Origin: Belliella kenyensis
GTDB taxonomy: Bacteria; Bacteroidota; Bacteroidia; Cytophagales; Cyclobacteriaceae
Reading direction: 5' to 3'
Length of the DNA stretch: 64,000 nt
Assembly (NCBI RefSeq): GCF_022549675.1
Contig: NZ_JAKZGR010000001.1
Location: 62,001-126,000, forward strand
The number at the start of each line of letters is the position of its first letter. The first letter of the stretch is position 1. The notes beneath the pieces are model-generated. The model made no database searches. It saw only the letters and a program-made list of their open reading frames with translations, and was not told where the DNA came from. Of the stretch, positions 1 to 10,857 are shown piece after piece. Made by a program: the position numbers and the translations under genes.

Positions 1-376
1 TGTCTACAGTATCTAAAATATAATCCCAGTTGACAGCTTGCTCTGGAAAGAGACCGATATGTTTGAAAGAGGTCATTGCTAAATTCAAGCTCAAAGTTGG
101 CTTCTGCGGCACATGATACTTGATTTGCCAATTGTGAGGAATTTTCTTTTGCTCTATCCATTGACCTTTCTCTGGGTTGTTTTTTTCTTTGGCAAAAATA
201 GCATGAGCTTGTTTCTTCCAATCTTCTGCACTCATGCTTTTGTCCCAAATCGCTTGCGGCTCAGGTCTACTGAGAATGTAAGGTCCAAATCGCTCAAGTT
301 TTTCAAATCCACCTGTATCGATCAACTCATAATCTTCCCAATGCTGGGGCGTAAGAGATAAAATAGTTTCCTTCAT
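1..376 (-). CDS. Class I SAM-dependent methyltransferase, 5' part only
   Basis: The reverse strand is open from an ATG at 376 to the window edge, giving about 125 residues beginning MKETILSLTPQHWEDYELID. Phrases such as ERFGPYILSRPEPQAIW and the segment ending GLFPEQAVNWDYI resemble the N-terminal part of Bacteroidota proteins related to the RlmI-type rRNA methyltransferases, which bind S-adenosylmethionine. The Rossmann core and catalytic part lie outside the window, so substrate and completeness cannot be judged. The gene is divergent from the acyltransferase pair at 751. Confidence 0.7.
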   Translation of the reverse strand, partial: MKETILSLTPQHWEDYELIDTGGFEKLERFGPYILSRPEPQAIWDKSMSAEDWKKQAHAIFAKEKNNPEKGQWIEQKKIPHNWQIKYHVPQKPTLSLNLAMTSFKHIGLFPEQAVNWDYILDTVD

Positions 377-750
377 GCCACAAAAATATGTATATAATTT
401 TAGTGAGTAGCTATAATCATTCACTGATTTTAATTTTGTACTCCAGCATCCATTGAAAAAGAGTAAAATATAGAAAGTCCACTGATTGGTTCTGCGATAA
501 TCTCGTGTCAAATGAAAATATAGTTTAGACTAATGACAGACGCGACAGCCAATATTTAGTTAATCAATAAATTTTGCATATTGAAATAAAACATATATTT
601 CCACCAAAATTTTTTAATTTTAGGCTTTTGAAATTTTATAATTTCAAAATAAATAGAAACTTCTTCTTGATAAGCTTCTTCGAATATTGATGATAATCAA
701 TAGATTAAAGGGAACTTTTGGGTAGGAGTGAAGATTAAAATAACAAAAAA
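377..750. other. AT-rich intergenic region with a 10-bp inverted repeat
   Basis: This 374-bp gap separates two divergent genes. The only clear structure is a perfect inverted repeat at 626-649: TTTTGAAATT, a 4-base loop, then AATTTCAAAA. It has no T-run and sits about 100 bp before the next start codon, so it could be an operator or part of a leader; this is only a guess. I see no small gene or tRNA here. Confidence 0.35.
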
Positions 751-1572
751 GTGAAAGCAAAAGAACCATTTGTAGATGTTGAAAAAATCCTGAAGGAAAA
801 AAATCCAACCCTTCATCGATGGTTGCCTTCGTTCGTGATCCAATATGTGAAGCGTATAGTTCATGAAAAAGAAGTAAATCAGATCATGTTAAAAAATGGG
901 CAATTGCATGGATTAGATTTTGTAAATGCTTTGATTGAAGAATTTGGAGTTCACGTAGAGCTCACAGGGGCTGAAAATATTCCTTTGGAGAAACCTGTGA
1001 TTTTTGCTTCAAATCATCCACTAGGTGGAATGGATGGAATTGCATTTATGCATGCTCTTGGAAAGTATAGAAAAGACATTAGGTTTTTGGTAAATGATAT
1101 ATTGACCAATATCACCAATTTTGAACCTATGTTTATTCCGGTGAACAAGCATGGGGCAAACAGCAGAGAGGTAAGTAAGCTCATAGAGGATACCTACGCT
1201 GGAAATCATGCAGTATTGGTTTTTCCTGCGGGTCTCGTGTCAAGAAAGCAGCATGCTGGAATAAAAGACTTAGAATGGAAGAAAAGTTTTATTTCTAAAT
1301 CAAAAAAATATCAAAAAGACGTAGTACCTGTTTATATTGAGGGCAAGAATTCTGGATTCTTTTATAACTTAGCGAGATTGAGAAAGCAAATCGGGATAAA
1401 GGCCAACATAGAGATGTTTTATTTGGCGGATGAAATGTTCTCACAACGAGGGAAGAAGGTAGTGATTCACATCGGAAAACCAATACCTTATCAATATTTC
1501 GATGCCTCAAAAAATGAAAAAGAGTGGGCAGAAGTTGTAAAAGAAACGGTGTATCGAATTGCCAAAAATTAA
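751..1572 (+). CDS. Lysophospholipid-type acyltransferase (GlsA/OlsA-like)
   Basis: This 273-residue protein starts at a GTG. It carries the acyltransferase block SNHPLGGMDG around residues 89-98 (His and Asp of the HX(4-5)D motif) and a later VFPAGLVSR block, as in the PlsC / hemolysin-like O-acyltransferases. The next gene is the matching N-acyltransferase. In Bacteroidota such a pair makes glycine (or ornithine) lipids: one enzyme N-acylates the amino acid and the other O-acylates the product at the membrane. The role in glycine-lipid synthesis is inferred from the pairing; the family call is firm. The two genes are 5 bp apart and surely co-transcribed. Confidence 0.75.
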   Translation: MKAKEPFVDVEKILKEKNPTLHRWLPSFVIQYVKRIVHEKEVNQIMLKNGQLHGLDFVNALIEEFGVHVELTGAENIPLEKPVIFASNHPLGGMDGIAFMHALGKYRKDIRFLVNDILTNITNFEPMFIPVNKHGANSREVSKLIEDTYAGNHAVLVFPAGLVSRKQHAGIKDLEWKKSFISKSKKYQKDVVPVYIEGKNSGFFYNLARLRKQIGIKANIEMFYLADEMFSQRGKKVVIHIGKPIPYQYFDASKNEKEWAEVVKETVYRIAKN

Positions 1573-1577
1573 GAATT

Positions 1578-2534
1578 ATGCAAAAATTAATACCTGCAGT
1601 AGATAGAGACCTACTCAAAAAGGAGTTGATAGCGGAAAGGTTTCTTCGATATGCTAACAATGGTAACAATCATATTTATTTAGTAGATCATCACAATGCT
1701 CCAAACGTAGTTAGAGAAATTGGAAGATTGAGAGAATTGACTTTTCGAGGAGCAGGAGGAGGTACTGGTCTTGAGATTGATATAGATGAGAATGATACTT
1801 GCGAGCATTGTTACCAGCAATTGATCACTTGGAATCCAGAAGATGAAGAGATTGTAGCTGGATATCGATTGATATATTGTAAATATGCCAATATAGATGA
1901 AAACGGAATGATTAATCTTTCGACTGCTCATCTATTCAAGTTTTCAGAAACATTTTTACAAGACTACATTCCTCATACCATAGAATTAGGTCGGTCCTTT
2001 GTACAGCCCAAATATCAGCCTAGCTTAGACAATAGAAAAGGTCTTTTTTCTCTGGATAACCTTTGGGATGGATTGGGTGCTGTGGTGAAACTTCATCCAG
2101 AAGTAAAGTATCTGTTTGGAAAAGTGACGATGTATCCACATTACCACAGACAATCTAGAGATCTATTACTTTACTTTATGAATCACTATTTTCCCGACAA
2201 TATGGAGTTGGTGAGGCCTTTGGATGATTTGAAATTGGGTTATGAGACAGATATTTCAGAAATGAAGGATCTGTTTGAAGGATTGAACTACAAGGAAGGC
2301 TATAAAGTCTTGAATACCAAAATACGTGCAAATGGTGAAAACATTCCGCCATTGATCAATACTTATATGAACCTTTCACCAACTATGAAAACTTTCGGAA
2401 CAGCACTCAATGATGAGTTTGGCGCAGTGGAAGAGACAGGTATTTTGATTACAATTGATGACATCTATGAGAGCAAAAAACATAGGCACATGGATACATT
2501 TGACAGAGACAGAGATTTCAACAGTAGACAATGA
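1578..2534 (+). CDS. GNAT-type N-acyltransferase (GlsB/OlsB-like)
   Basis: I place the start at ATG 1578, just after the stop of the upstream gene, giving 318 residues; an upstream in-frame start at 1524 would overlap that gene. The N-terminal half has the acyl-homoserine-lactone-synthase / OlsB-like pattern, with REIGRLRELTFRGAGGGTG near residues 37-55 and EEIVAGYRLIYC near 87-98. Homologues transfer a 3-hydroxy acyl chain to glycine or ornithine. The C-terminal part includes the YPHYHRQSRDLLLYFM segment usual in the Bacteroidota form. Its stop overlaps the next start by 4 bp, so the three genes form one operon. Confidence 0.75.
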   Translation: MQKLIPAVDRDLLKKELIAERFLRYANNGNNHIYLVDHHNAPNVVREIGRLRELTFRGAGGGTGLEIDIDENDTCEHCYQQLITWNPEDEEIVAGYRLIYCKYANIDENGMINLSTAHLFKFSETFLQDYIPHTIELGRSFVQPKYQPSLDNRKGLFSLDNLWDGLGAVVKLHPEVKYLFGKVTMYPHYHRQSRDLLLYFMNHYFPDNMELVRPLDDLKLGYETDISEMKDLFEGLNYKEGYKVLNTKIRANGENIPPLINTYMNLSPTMKTFGTALNDEFGAVEETGILITIDDIYESKKHRHMDTFDRDRDFNSRQ

Positions 2535-2896
2535 AAAAGACACTTATAGTAGGAGCTACTACAAATCCCTCCAGGTATGCTTACTTAGCGGCTGAACTTT
2601 TAGGTAAAAAAGGTCAACCATTTGTACCTATTGGGATAAAATCAGGGGTGTTATTTGGAGAAGAAATCATAGATATCAAGTCTATGCCAGAAATAAGAGA
2701 CTTGGACACCATTACATTATATATAGGACCACAGCATCAAGAAGAATGGTATGATTATTTGATAGGTTTGAAACCTTCAAGAATCATTTTTAACCCCGGA
2801 ACTGAAAATCCAATTTTCGAAATGAAGGCAAAAGAAAATGGTATAGAGGTAGCTAAAGCTTGTACTTTAGTTCTATTGAGCACAGGTCAATATTGA
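2531..2896 (+). CDS. CoA-binding protein (YccU family)
   Basis: A 121-residue single-domain protein with the Rossmann-like CoA_binding fold: it starts MKKTLIVGATTNPSRYAYLA and continues with KGQPFVPIGIKSG and a late RIIFNPGTENP block typical of the family. Members bind CoA in the test tube but have no agreed role. The ATG overlaps the stop of the GNAT gene (ATGA), which points to translational coupling. No signal peptide or membrane segment is visible. Confidence 0.8.
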   Translation: MKKTLIVGATTNPSRYAYLAAELLGKKGQPFVPIGIKSGVLFGEEIIDIKSMPEIRDLDTITLYIGPQHQEEWYDYLIGLKPSRIIFNPGTENPIFEMKAKENGIEVAKACTLVLLSTGQY

Positions 2897-3087
2897 ACTT
2901 TTAATACAGTAGTGTCTGAAAATCAGAGAAATTGAAAATTGCAAATGATCATTCATGATCATGTAAGAGATAGTTACATAATCACACCTGCGATTGCCCA
3001 GCAATTTTGAAAACTTAAAGCTGTGTGCTCTCGATTTTTTTGTGTATTATTACGGATTAATTCATAGTCTATGAATTCTCTTTTTAA

Positions 3088-5076
<1,989 letters not shown>

Positions 5077-5107
5077 TTTTGATGTTAGCCTATTAATAAA
5101 TTCTTTA

Positions 5108-5132
5108 AAGGGAGCACAAGCTCCCTTTTTTT
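5108..5132 (+). terminator. Intrinsic terminator of gyrB
   Basis: AAGGGAGC, the short loop ACAA, then GCTCCCTT followed by a run of T make a classic rho-independent terminator about 30 bp after the gyrB stop codon. Confidence 0.85.
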
Positions 5133-5185
5133 ATTTCGTTAATAAATTCTTAAACTTCGGAAAGATTTTATGGATTATTATTAAT

Positions 5186-5193
5186 TAGCTTTG
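5186..5193 (+). promoter_or_regulatory. Candidate Bacteroidota -7 box (TAGCTTTG) for ppk1
   Basis: TAGCTTTG fits the Bacteroidota -7 consensus TANNTTTG exactly and lies about 20 bp before the ppk1 start, after the gyrB terminator. I do not see a clean TTTG -33 box at the expected spacing, so this is a moderate call. Confidence 0.4.
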
Positions 5194-5212
5194 TCTTAAG
5201 TTTATCAATATT

Positions 5213-7333
5213 ATGCAAATAACAACCAAAGATAAGTTCGATAGTATCATTTATTCCAGCGACTTGGTAAGTAGAGATTTGAGTTGGATTAAGTTCAATG
5301 AAAGAGTTTTTGACCAATCCGTAAAGGAGAACCGTTCAATTTTTGAAAAGCTCAAATTTTTAGCGATTACCGCTTCCAATTTGGACGAGTTTTTCATGAT
5401 CAGGGTAGGGTCTTTGTACAATTACTTAGATTATGACAAAGAAAGAGTCGATTATTCAGGATTGAGAGAAGAACCTTTCAAGATGAAATTAATGCTTGAA
5501 TGCCAAGATTTTCATAAATCTCAACAAGAACATTTTCAAAAGAATCTACTTCCTAATATGGAAGAGTCAGGATTTAGATTGAGTAATGTGAAAAACCTTA
5601 CTCCTGAAGAGCAGGAATATATCAAGTCTTATTTTACAAAGGCCATATACCCTATGTTGACACCAATGGTCTATGATGGATATAGAACTTTTCCCATCTT
5701 GATGAACAAGCTTTTGGTGTTTGGTATAGTGACCTTAGCTCCAGGTGAGAAGAAAGAAAATAGAAAACTATCATTTGTTCAAATTCCAGCTAATATTCCA
5801 AGATTCTTTGAAGTGGAGCGTGAAGACGTGGTGATTTATATTCCGATCGAAGAAGTGATTAGAGAGAATCTGATTTCCTTGTTCAGAAATGTCAATATTG
5901 AATCTGTAAACTTATTCCGAATCACTAGAAATGGAGATTTTACACTTGAAGAAAGTGAAGATATGGATGCTAACTTCCTCGAAGAAGTAAAGCGTAAACT
6001 CAATGAAAGAAAATCTGGCAGGGTAGTCCGTATCGAAATTGAAGAAGGTTACAGCAAATGGATGATCAACCTACTCAAGGAGAGATGGAACATTCAAGAC
6101 GATAGCATATTTAAAGTAGATAGGCGCAGCATGATGGACTTCACAGGTCTATGGCAAGTGATAGGCAACAAGCGATTCAAAGATAAGCTACCTCAAATGC
6201 CAGCTCCTGTTCATCCTCTCTCTTATCCTGAGGAAGGTACTGAAGATATTTTTCAAGTATTGAAAAATAGAGATATCCTTTTGCACCATCCTTATAATAA
6301 CATAGACTCGATTTTGGAGCTGATAGAAAAAGCAGCAGATGATGTCAATGTGATGGCAATCAAGATGACTATATATAGGCTGGCAAGTGATTCAAGAATA
6401 ACGAAAGCTTTACTCAGAGCAGCTGAAAATGGGAAACACGTCTCCGTATTGTTCGAAGTGAAGGCAAGGTTTGATGAAGAAAATAATATCAGAGAAGCAA
6501 AGAAATTACAAAAAGCGGGATGTTTCGTGATCTATGGTATATCCAATCTCAAGACACATACCAAGCTAATGCTCATCGTAAAAAAAGATGAAAATAGAAT
6601 CACACGTTTCGTCCATCTTGGCTCTGGTAATTACAACGAGGATACAGCAAGGCTTTACACTGATATTGGTTTGCTGACGACCAATGAAGTGTTGGCAAAT
6701 GATGTATCTGAATTCTTTAATGTAATCACCGGGCACTCTATACCTGATACATATGACAGTTTGATCACTGCTCCTCGTGATATGAGGAATCAATTGATTA
6801 GTTTTATTGACCAAGAGTCAGAAAATGCAAAACAGGGTCTACCTAGTGGTATTTTTATAAAAGTAAACTCTCTTGAAGATTCTGAAATTATTTATGCATT
6901 GTATAGAGCATCCCAAGCAGGGGTAAAGATTAAGCTAATCATCAGAGGTATTTGCTGTCTAAGACCAGGTAGAGAAAACCTAAGCGAAAACATCGAGGTG
7001 CTTTCTATTGTGGGTGATTATTTGGAGCATTCTAGAATATACCACTTCCATAATAATGGCAAAACAAGAACCTATGCAGGTAGTGCCGATATGATGGTGA
7101 GAAGCTTCGATAAAAGGTTAGAATCCTTGTTCAGGGTAGATTCGCCGCTGTTGGAAAAGCAATTGATGAATATACTGTCTTATAATCTACGAGACAATGT
7201 CAATTCCTACCGCATGCTAGAAGATGGAACCTACGAAGCAAAAGTTCCAGCAGAAGGGGAGCCAATGTTTAACATCCATAGAGAGTTTTTCAATCTCAAT
7301 GTAGATGATGTGATGAATGTAAAACTAGTATGA
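5213..7333 (+). CDS. ppk1: Polyphosphate kinase 1
   Basis: This 706-residue protein reversibly polymerises the terminal phosphate of ATP into inorganic polyphosphate. The N-terminal domain starts with SRDLSWIKFNERVFDQS near residue 20. The two catalytic-domain signatures are present: FVHLGSGNYNEDTARLYTD near residue 465, with the histidine that becomes phosphorylated, and GDYLEHSRIYHF near 600, with the second conserved histidine. The length is usual for the family. The gene follows gyrB on the same strand but a terminator and its own -7 box separate them. No exopolyphosphatase gene is adjacent. Confidence 0.95.
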   Translation: MQITTKDKFDSIIYSSDLVSRDLSWIKFNERVFDQSVKENRSIFEKLKFLAITASNLDEFFMIRVGSLYNYLDYDKERVDYSGLREEPFKMKLMLECQDFHKSQQEHFQKNLLPNMEESGFRLSNVKNLTPEEQEYIKSYFTKAIYPMLTPMVYDGYRTFPILMNKLLVFGIVTLAPGEKKENRKLSFVQIPANIPRFFEVEREDVVIYIPIEEVIRENLISLFRNVNIESVNLFRITRNGDFTLEESEDMDANFLEEVKRKLNERKSGRVVRIEIEEGYSKWMINLLKERWNIQDDSIFKVDRRSMMDFTGLWQVIGNKRFKDKLPQMPAPVHPLSYPEEGTEDIFQVLKNRDILLHHPYNNIDSILELIEKAADDVNVMAIKMTIYRLASDSRITKALLRAAENGKHVSVLFEVKARFDEENNIREAKKLQKAGCFVIYGISNLKTHTKLMLIVKKDENRITRFVHLGSGNYNEDTARLYTDIGLLTTNEVLANDVSEFFNVITGHSIPDTYDSLITAPRDMRNQLISFIDQESENAKQGLPSGIFIKVNSLEDSEIIYALYRASQAGVKIKLIIRGICCLRPGRENLSENIEVLSIVGDYLEHSRIYHFHNNGKTRTYAGSADMMVRSFDKRLESLFRVDSPLLEKQLMNILSYNLRDNVNSYRMLEDGTYEAKVPAEGEPMFNIHREFFNLNVDDVMNVKLV

Positions 7334-7448
7334 TATTAATTTATTCCAATTAGTGCAGGCCAGGTGTTTGAAGTTTTTACTCAGAAGTAATCTTCTATTT
7401 CTTTAAAATACATATCCTGGACTAAAGGCGGCTTTGTATCAAATTAAT

Positions 7449-7500
7449 TTACCCTCCTTATGTTTTCAATAATGATGATATAAAGAGGGTAAGTTTTTTT
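7449..7500. terminator. Probable bidirectional terminator between ppk1 and the helicase gene
   Basis: TTACCCTC at 7449 and GAGGGTAA at 7485 form an 8-bp stem with a long loop of about 28 bases, followed by a run of T on the plus strand. It lies between two convergent genes. The large loop lowers confidence. Confidence 0.5.
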
Positions 7501-7520
7501 TCAAGGATGAATTGCTTGAT

Positions 7521-8843
7521 TTATTTGGCAATGTCTATCTTCACCTTTACTTTTTTTAGCTTTTCCTTATTCACAAGATGGACAAGTTTATCTGAAAGAT
7601 TTCTTTTTACAGCCACGTAGGAAGCTTTGTCTAGTATGTAGATTTGCCCAATGTCATCGCCTTTTATGCCCCCCTTTTTTGTAAGGAGTCCAACAATATC
7701 CCCTTTGCTAATTTTATCACTTTTTCCTGCACTGATAAAAATACATTCATAAGCTGGCAAAATCAGATCCTGAGGTTTCTCATCTGGATTACAAATCTCA
7801 ACCTCACCTTCTATAAATCTAGGAAGATATTCATCATCTGTAAGGAATACATAACTAGTTCCTTCAGCTTCCATTCTGGCTGTCCGCCCATTTCTATGGA
7901 TGTAAGCGTCCTCTTGTTTTGGAAGCTGATAATGAATCACATGCTTGATATCTGGAATATCTAGACCACGTGAGGCCAAATCAGTCGCTATAAGGATGCT
8001 TGAAGATCCGTTACGAAATTTGATGAGGTTTATTTCCCTATCTTGCTGCTCAAGACCACCATGTAAGATGGCATGCGGGTATTCAAAATCATGAAAAAAT
8101 TGGCTCAACCTATTCACAGCTTCTCTGTGATTACAAAAAATAATGCACTGCTCACCTTTAAATCCAGATACTAAGCTTAACAAAATATCACCCTTCACCT
8201 TTGTCTGAGCATGGACAACTTTTTGTTTAAGCAGATTCTTTTCAGTTTCACCGATAAAATTAAGCTTAACTGAATCATCGAATGGTAAAAAATCTGGTAA
8301 TCTTCTCAAATCTGTAGCGGAGGTCAAAATAAAGCCTTGTTTTAGCTTGATGGATTTGAATATCTCACCTATTTGATCTTCAAAGCCCAGTTCTAATGAT
8401 TTGTCAAATTCATCTAAGACAATAAGTTTGGTATCAGATAGGTCAATATTTTCTTGGGCTATATGATCGATCAACCTTCCTGGTGTTCCAATCACCAAAG
8501 CAGGGGTGTCAACTAGCGCATTTCTTTCAATTCTCATTTCATGCCCACCATACACGCAAGTGGCTTTGAATGGAGATTTAATAGATTTGAAAACTTCCAA
8601 TACCTGTAATGCAAGCTCCCTAGTCGGTACTATGATCAGTCCTTGAACGTTTTTTGAATCAGGGTCAAAAGTTTGAAGCATAGGAATCAGAAATCCTAAA
8701 GTCTTACCAGAACCAGTTGGCGCAAGCAAGATTACATTTTTATGATTTTGGAACTTAGTGATGATTTCATGTTGAATCTCTTTCAATTCCTCAAACCCTA
8801 ACTGGGATAAAACTTGGCTTACAATCTTTTGGTAATCTTTCAT
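7521..8843 (-). CDS. dbpA: DEAD-box RNA helicase with DbpA-type RNA-binding domain
   Basis: This 440-residue ATP-dependent RNA helicase shows the family motifs in order: APTGSGKT near residue 41, PTRELALQ near 91, a VLDEFDKS motif II (DEFD in place of DEAD), TSAT, and HRNGRTAR (motif VI). The last 70 residues (KISKGDIVGLLTKKGGIKG) form the DbpA/CsdA RNA-recognition domain that targets 23S rRNA during 50S subunit assembly. The DEFD variant keeps the catalytic acidic pair. The gene is convergent with ppk1 and lies 28 bp downstream of the RlpA-like gene. The gene symbol rests on the C-terminal domain; assignment to ribosome assembly is by family. Confidence 0.85.
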   Translation of the reverse strand: MKDYQKIVSQVLSQLGFEELKEIQHEIITKFQNHKNVILLAPTGSGKTLGFLIPMLQTFDPDSKNVQGLIIVPTRELALQVLEVFKSIKSPFKATCVYGGHEMRIERNALVDTPALVIGTPGRLIDHIAQENIDLSDTKLIVLDEFDKSLELGFEDQIGEIFKSIKLKQGFILTSATDLRRLPDFLPFDDSVKLNFIGETEKNLLKQKVVHAQTKVKGDILLSLVSGFKGEQCIIFCNHREAVNRLSQFFHDFEYPHAILHGGLEQQDREINLIKFRNGSSSILIATDLASRGLDIPDIKHVIHYQLPKQEDAYIHRNGRTARMEAEGTSYVFLTDDEYLPRFIEGEVEICNPDEKPQDLILPAYECIFISAGKSDKISKGDIVGLLTKKGGIKGDDIGQIYILDKASYVAVKRNLSDKLVHLVNKEKLKKVKVKIDIAK

Positions 8844-8871
8844 CCTACAAATGTAGGATTTTATACTAGGA

Positions 8872-9228
8872 TTACTTCTTGTATTTTATTTTTACATCAG
8901 TTTCGCCAGCATCGAGGAGATCTATTTTTTTTGCTGCCTTTTTGGAGAGATCTATTATCCTTCCACTTACAAATGGACCCCGGTCATTGATACGAACCCG
9001 AACCCTTTTCCCATTAGTCTGATTGATTACCTTTACTTTGGTGCCAAAGGGTAAAGTCTTGTGAGCAGCTGTCATTTTATGTTTTTTGTACTTTTCACCA
9101 TTTGCGGTAGTCCTCCCATGAAACTTATCGTGATAGTAGGAAGCTTTGCCTGTTTGCGATACTTTTGGACTGCATGATATGGAAATGAATAAAATGAAAA
9201 GTGTTAGAAAGGATAAATTCTTATTCAT
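8872..9228 (-). CDS. RlpA-like double-psi beta-barrel lipoprotein
   Basis: A small (118 residues) secreted protein. Residues 1-19 form a signal peptide ending in SISC, a lipobox, so the mature protein is probably lipid-anchored. The rest is a single double-psi beta-barrel of the RlpA family: GKASYYHDKFHGRTTANGE near residue 27, then TLPFGTKVKV and RINDRGPFVSGRIIDLS. RlpA proteins act on or bind denuded peptidoglycan. There is no SPOR domain, so it is a minimal form. Whether it is an active lytic transglycosylase cannot be told from the sequence. Confidence 0.85.
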   Translation of the reverse strand: MNKNLSFLTLFILFISISCSPKVSQTGKASYYHDKFHGRTTANGEKYKKHKMTAAHKTLPFGTKVKVINQTNGKRVRVRINDRGPFVSGRIIDLSKKAAKKIDLLDAGETDVKIKYKK

Positions 9229-9470
9229 GGGGAGTTATTTGATCTAAAACCTGATATTCAATATTAAGTCTTTCAATCAAACAGGATGCCGAAATTGAAT
9301 AAATGAATTGTTTGAAAATTGGTAGCATCCTCACCAGTTGACCTTTGACTATCTACAATTGTGACTTTTGAAAAAAACCACTTATGTAATTTCGTTTGGA
9401 ACATCAATTGTCAAATTTTTATATTGCTCACTATTCATTTTGACATACAATCTACCCAGTGACTATACGA

Positions 9471-10457
9471 ATGAAATCAAACCCATATAGAATGATGCTT
9501 TTAGGATCATTTGCATTAATTGTTTGCCTATTTGGATTCAACAATCATCAGGCTCCTTTTGAGCCATACCAACAGCAAATTCCGAATACCGACTTAAAAT
9601 TCTCTATGATGCCCATACCCGCAGGTACATTTGTTATGGGAGCTTCAGTAAATGAAATAGGATTTCAAGAAGACGAATCTCCTCAGAGAGAAATACACAT
9701 TGATGCATTTTGGATGGGTGCCCATGAAGTCACCTGGGATTTGTTTGAGTTATTTTTGGATAAGAACCTGGAAATTGGTATCAGTACAAAGCCCTTGACA
9801 CACCAAGTTGATGGACTTACAAGACCGTCAACACCTTATTTAGATATGACTTTTGGTATGGGGAAAGGTTCCAAACCAGCAGTGGGAATGACCCAATACG
9901 GGGCAATCCAATTTTGCAGGTGGTTGTATTTGAAAACGGGAGTATTTTATCGGTTACCTACAGAAGCTGAATGGGAATATGCTGCAAGAGCAGGAAGTAG
10001 TGATAGTTATTTTTTTGGGAGTGATTCTGATTTGATGAGTGAATACGCAATCTACAGTCATAATAGCCATAAAGTAACAAGTACCGTAGGTTCAAAATCT
10101 CCTAATCCATGGGGCCTTTACGACATATTAGGAAATGTAATGGAATGGACGGGAGATTTTTATGCTAACTATGTAGATGATGAAAGTCAAAATAAAAATC
10201 CAAAAGTAGTTTCAGATCAACTCTATCCACAAGTACTTAGAGGAGGCCATTATGAAAGTGAAGTTGAAGATTTGAGGGTTGCTAGGCGCTTCGGTTCTGA
10301 CCCCGTTTGGAAGCAATTGGATCCACAGATTCCAAAGAGCAGGTGGTGGTTTCCAGAAGCTCCATTTGTAGGTATGCGAGTGGTAAGACCTTTAAATACA
10401 CCGTCAGAATCAGAGATCCAAGCCTATTTTGACCGTATCCCACCTGCTGATTTTTAA
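9471..10457 (+). CDS. Secreted FGE-fold (SUMF1-type) protein without the catalytic cysteines
   Basis: I chose ATG 9471 (328 residues) because MKSNPYRMMLLGSFALIVCL is a signal peptide; an upstream GTG at 9459 is also possible. The FGE-sulfatase domain is clear: MPIPAGTFVMGA near residue 47, MGAHEVTWDLF, RLPTEAEWEYAARAGS, GNVMEWTGDFY, RGGHYES and PFVGMRVV. True formylglycine-generating enzymes use a C-terminal cysteine pair; here that region reads GMRVVRP and the mature protein has only one cysteine, so it is unlikely to modify sulfatases. Such proteins are frequent in Bacteroidota polysaccharide regions. The region downstream to 10857 holds dispersed-repeat copy A. Confidence 0.75.
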   Translation: MKSNPYRMMLLGSFALIVCLFGFNNHQAPFEPYQQQIPNTDLKFSMMPIPAGTFVMGASVNEIGFQEDESPQREIHIDAFWMGAHEVTWDLFELFLDKNLEIGISTKPLTHQVDGLTRPSTPYLDMTFGMGKGSKPAVGMTQYGAIQFCRWLYLKTGVFYRLPTEAEWEYAARAGSSDSYFFGSDSDLMSEYAIYSHNSHKVTSTVGSKSPNPWGLYDILGNVMEWTGDFYANYVDDESQNKNPKVVSDQLYPQVLRGGHYESEVEDLRVARRFGSDPVWKQLDPQIPKSRWWFPEAPFVGMRVVRPLNTPSESEIQAYFDRIPPADF

Positions 10458-10661
10458 AAAATTTATTGGGTGTTTTTATCAATGAAAATTTCTGACATGT
10501 ATATAATAAGCAAGAAAAGTTACCAAGCCAACAAAATGTTTTGACATTTAGAAATCTAGATGGACAACCTTCGTCTTGTACAAGTTACTAATGAATATTA
10601 ATCAGTAAGTAATATTTTAGGAGAATGAATTAGTACTTCTAAAAAAGCGGATATTAATTAT

Positions 10662-10815
10662 TATGGATATACGAAACTTTGCCAATAACATTACAAAATT
10701 CCGATTTATCTAACTTCCGATATAAATTGATATAGGATACTTATGGATATTGATCATTAACAACCTTTTGAGCCAATGAATTGAAGTTGCTGGCCAAAAA
10801 GTGTATAATCAGAAT
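10662..10815 (+). repeat. Dispersed ~150-bp intergenic repeat, copy A
   Basis: This stretch matches the sequences at 25626-25781 and 34318-34470 along its whole length, on the same strand, with scattered substitutions and small indels. It begins TATGGATATACGAAACTTTG and ends in ATAATCAGAAT; the 9-mer TATGGATAT recurs about 80 bases into the unit. It contains no ORF and no obvious terminal inverted repeats. It fills much of the 400-bp gap between 10457 and 10858, ending 43 bp before the oxidoreductase start. Function unknown. Confidence 0.8.
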
Positions 10816-10857
10816 AATTATTATAACAATTTCAATAACCTATTAAACAATAACCAA

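Noticed and set aside
113-361. Plus-strand ORF at the left edge
   Set aside because: It is antisense to a methyltransferase reading frame that matches known family phrases.
10801-10857. Asn-rich N-terminal extension of the Gfo/Idh gene
   Set aside because: It starts on a GTG inside the dispersed repeat; the ATG at 10858 gives a proper Tat-like signal.
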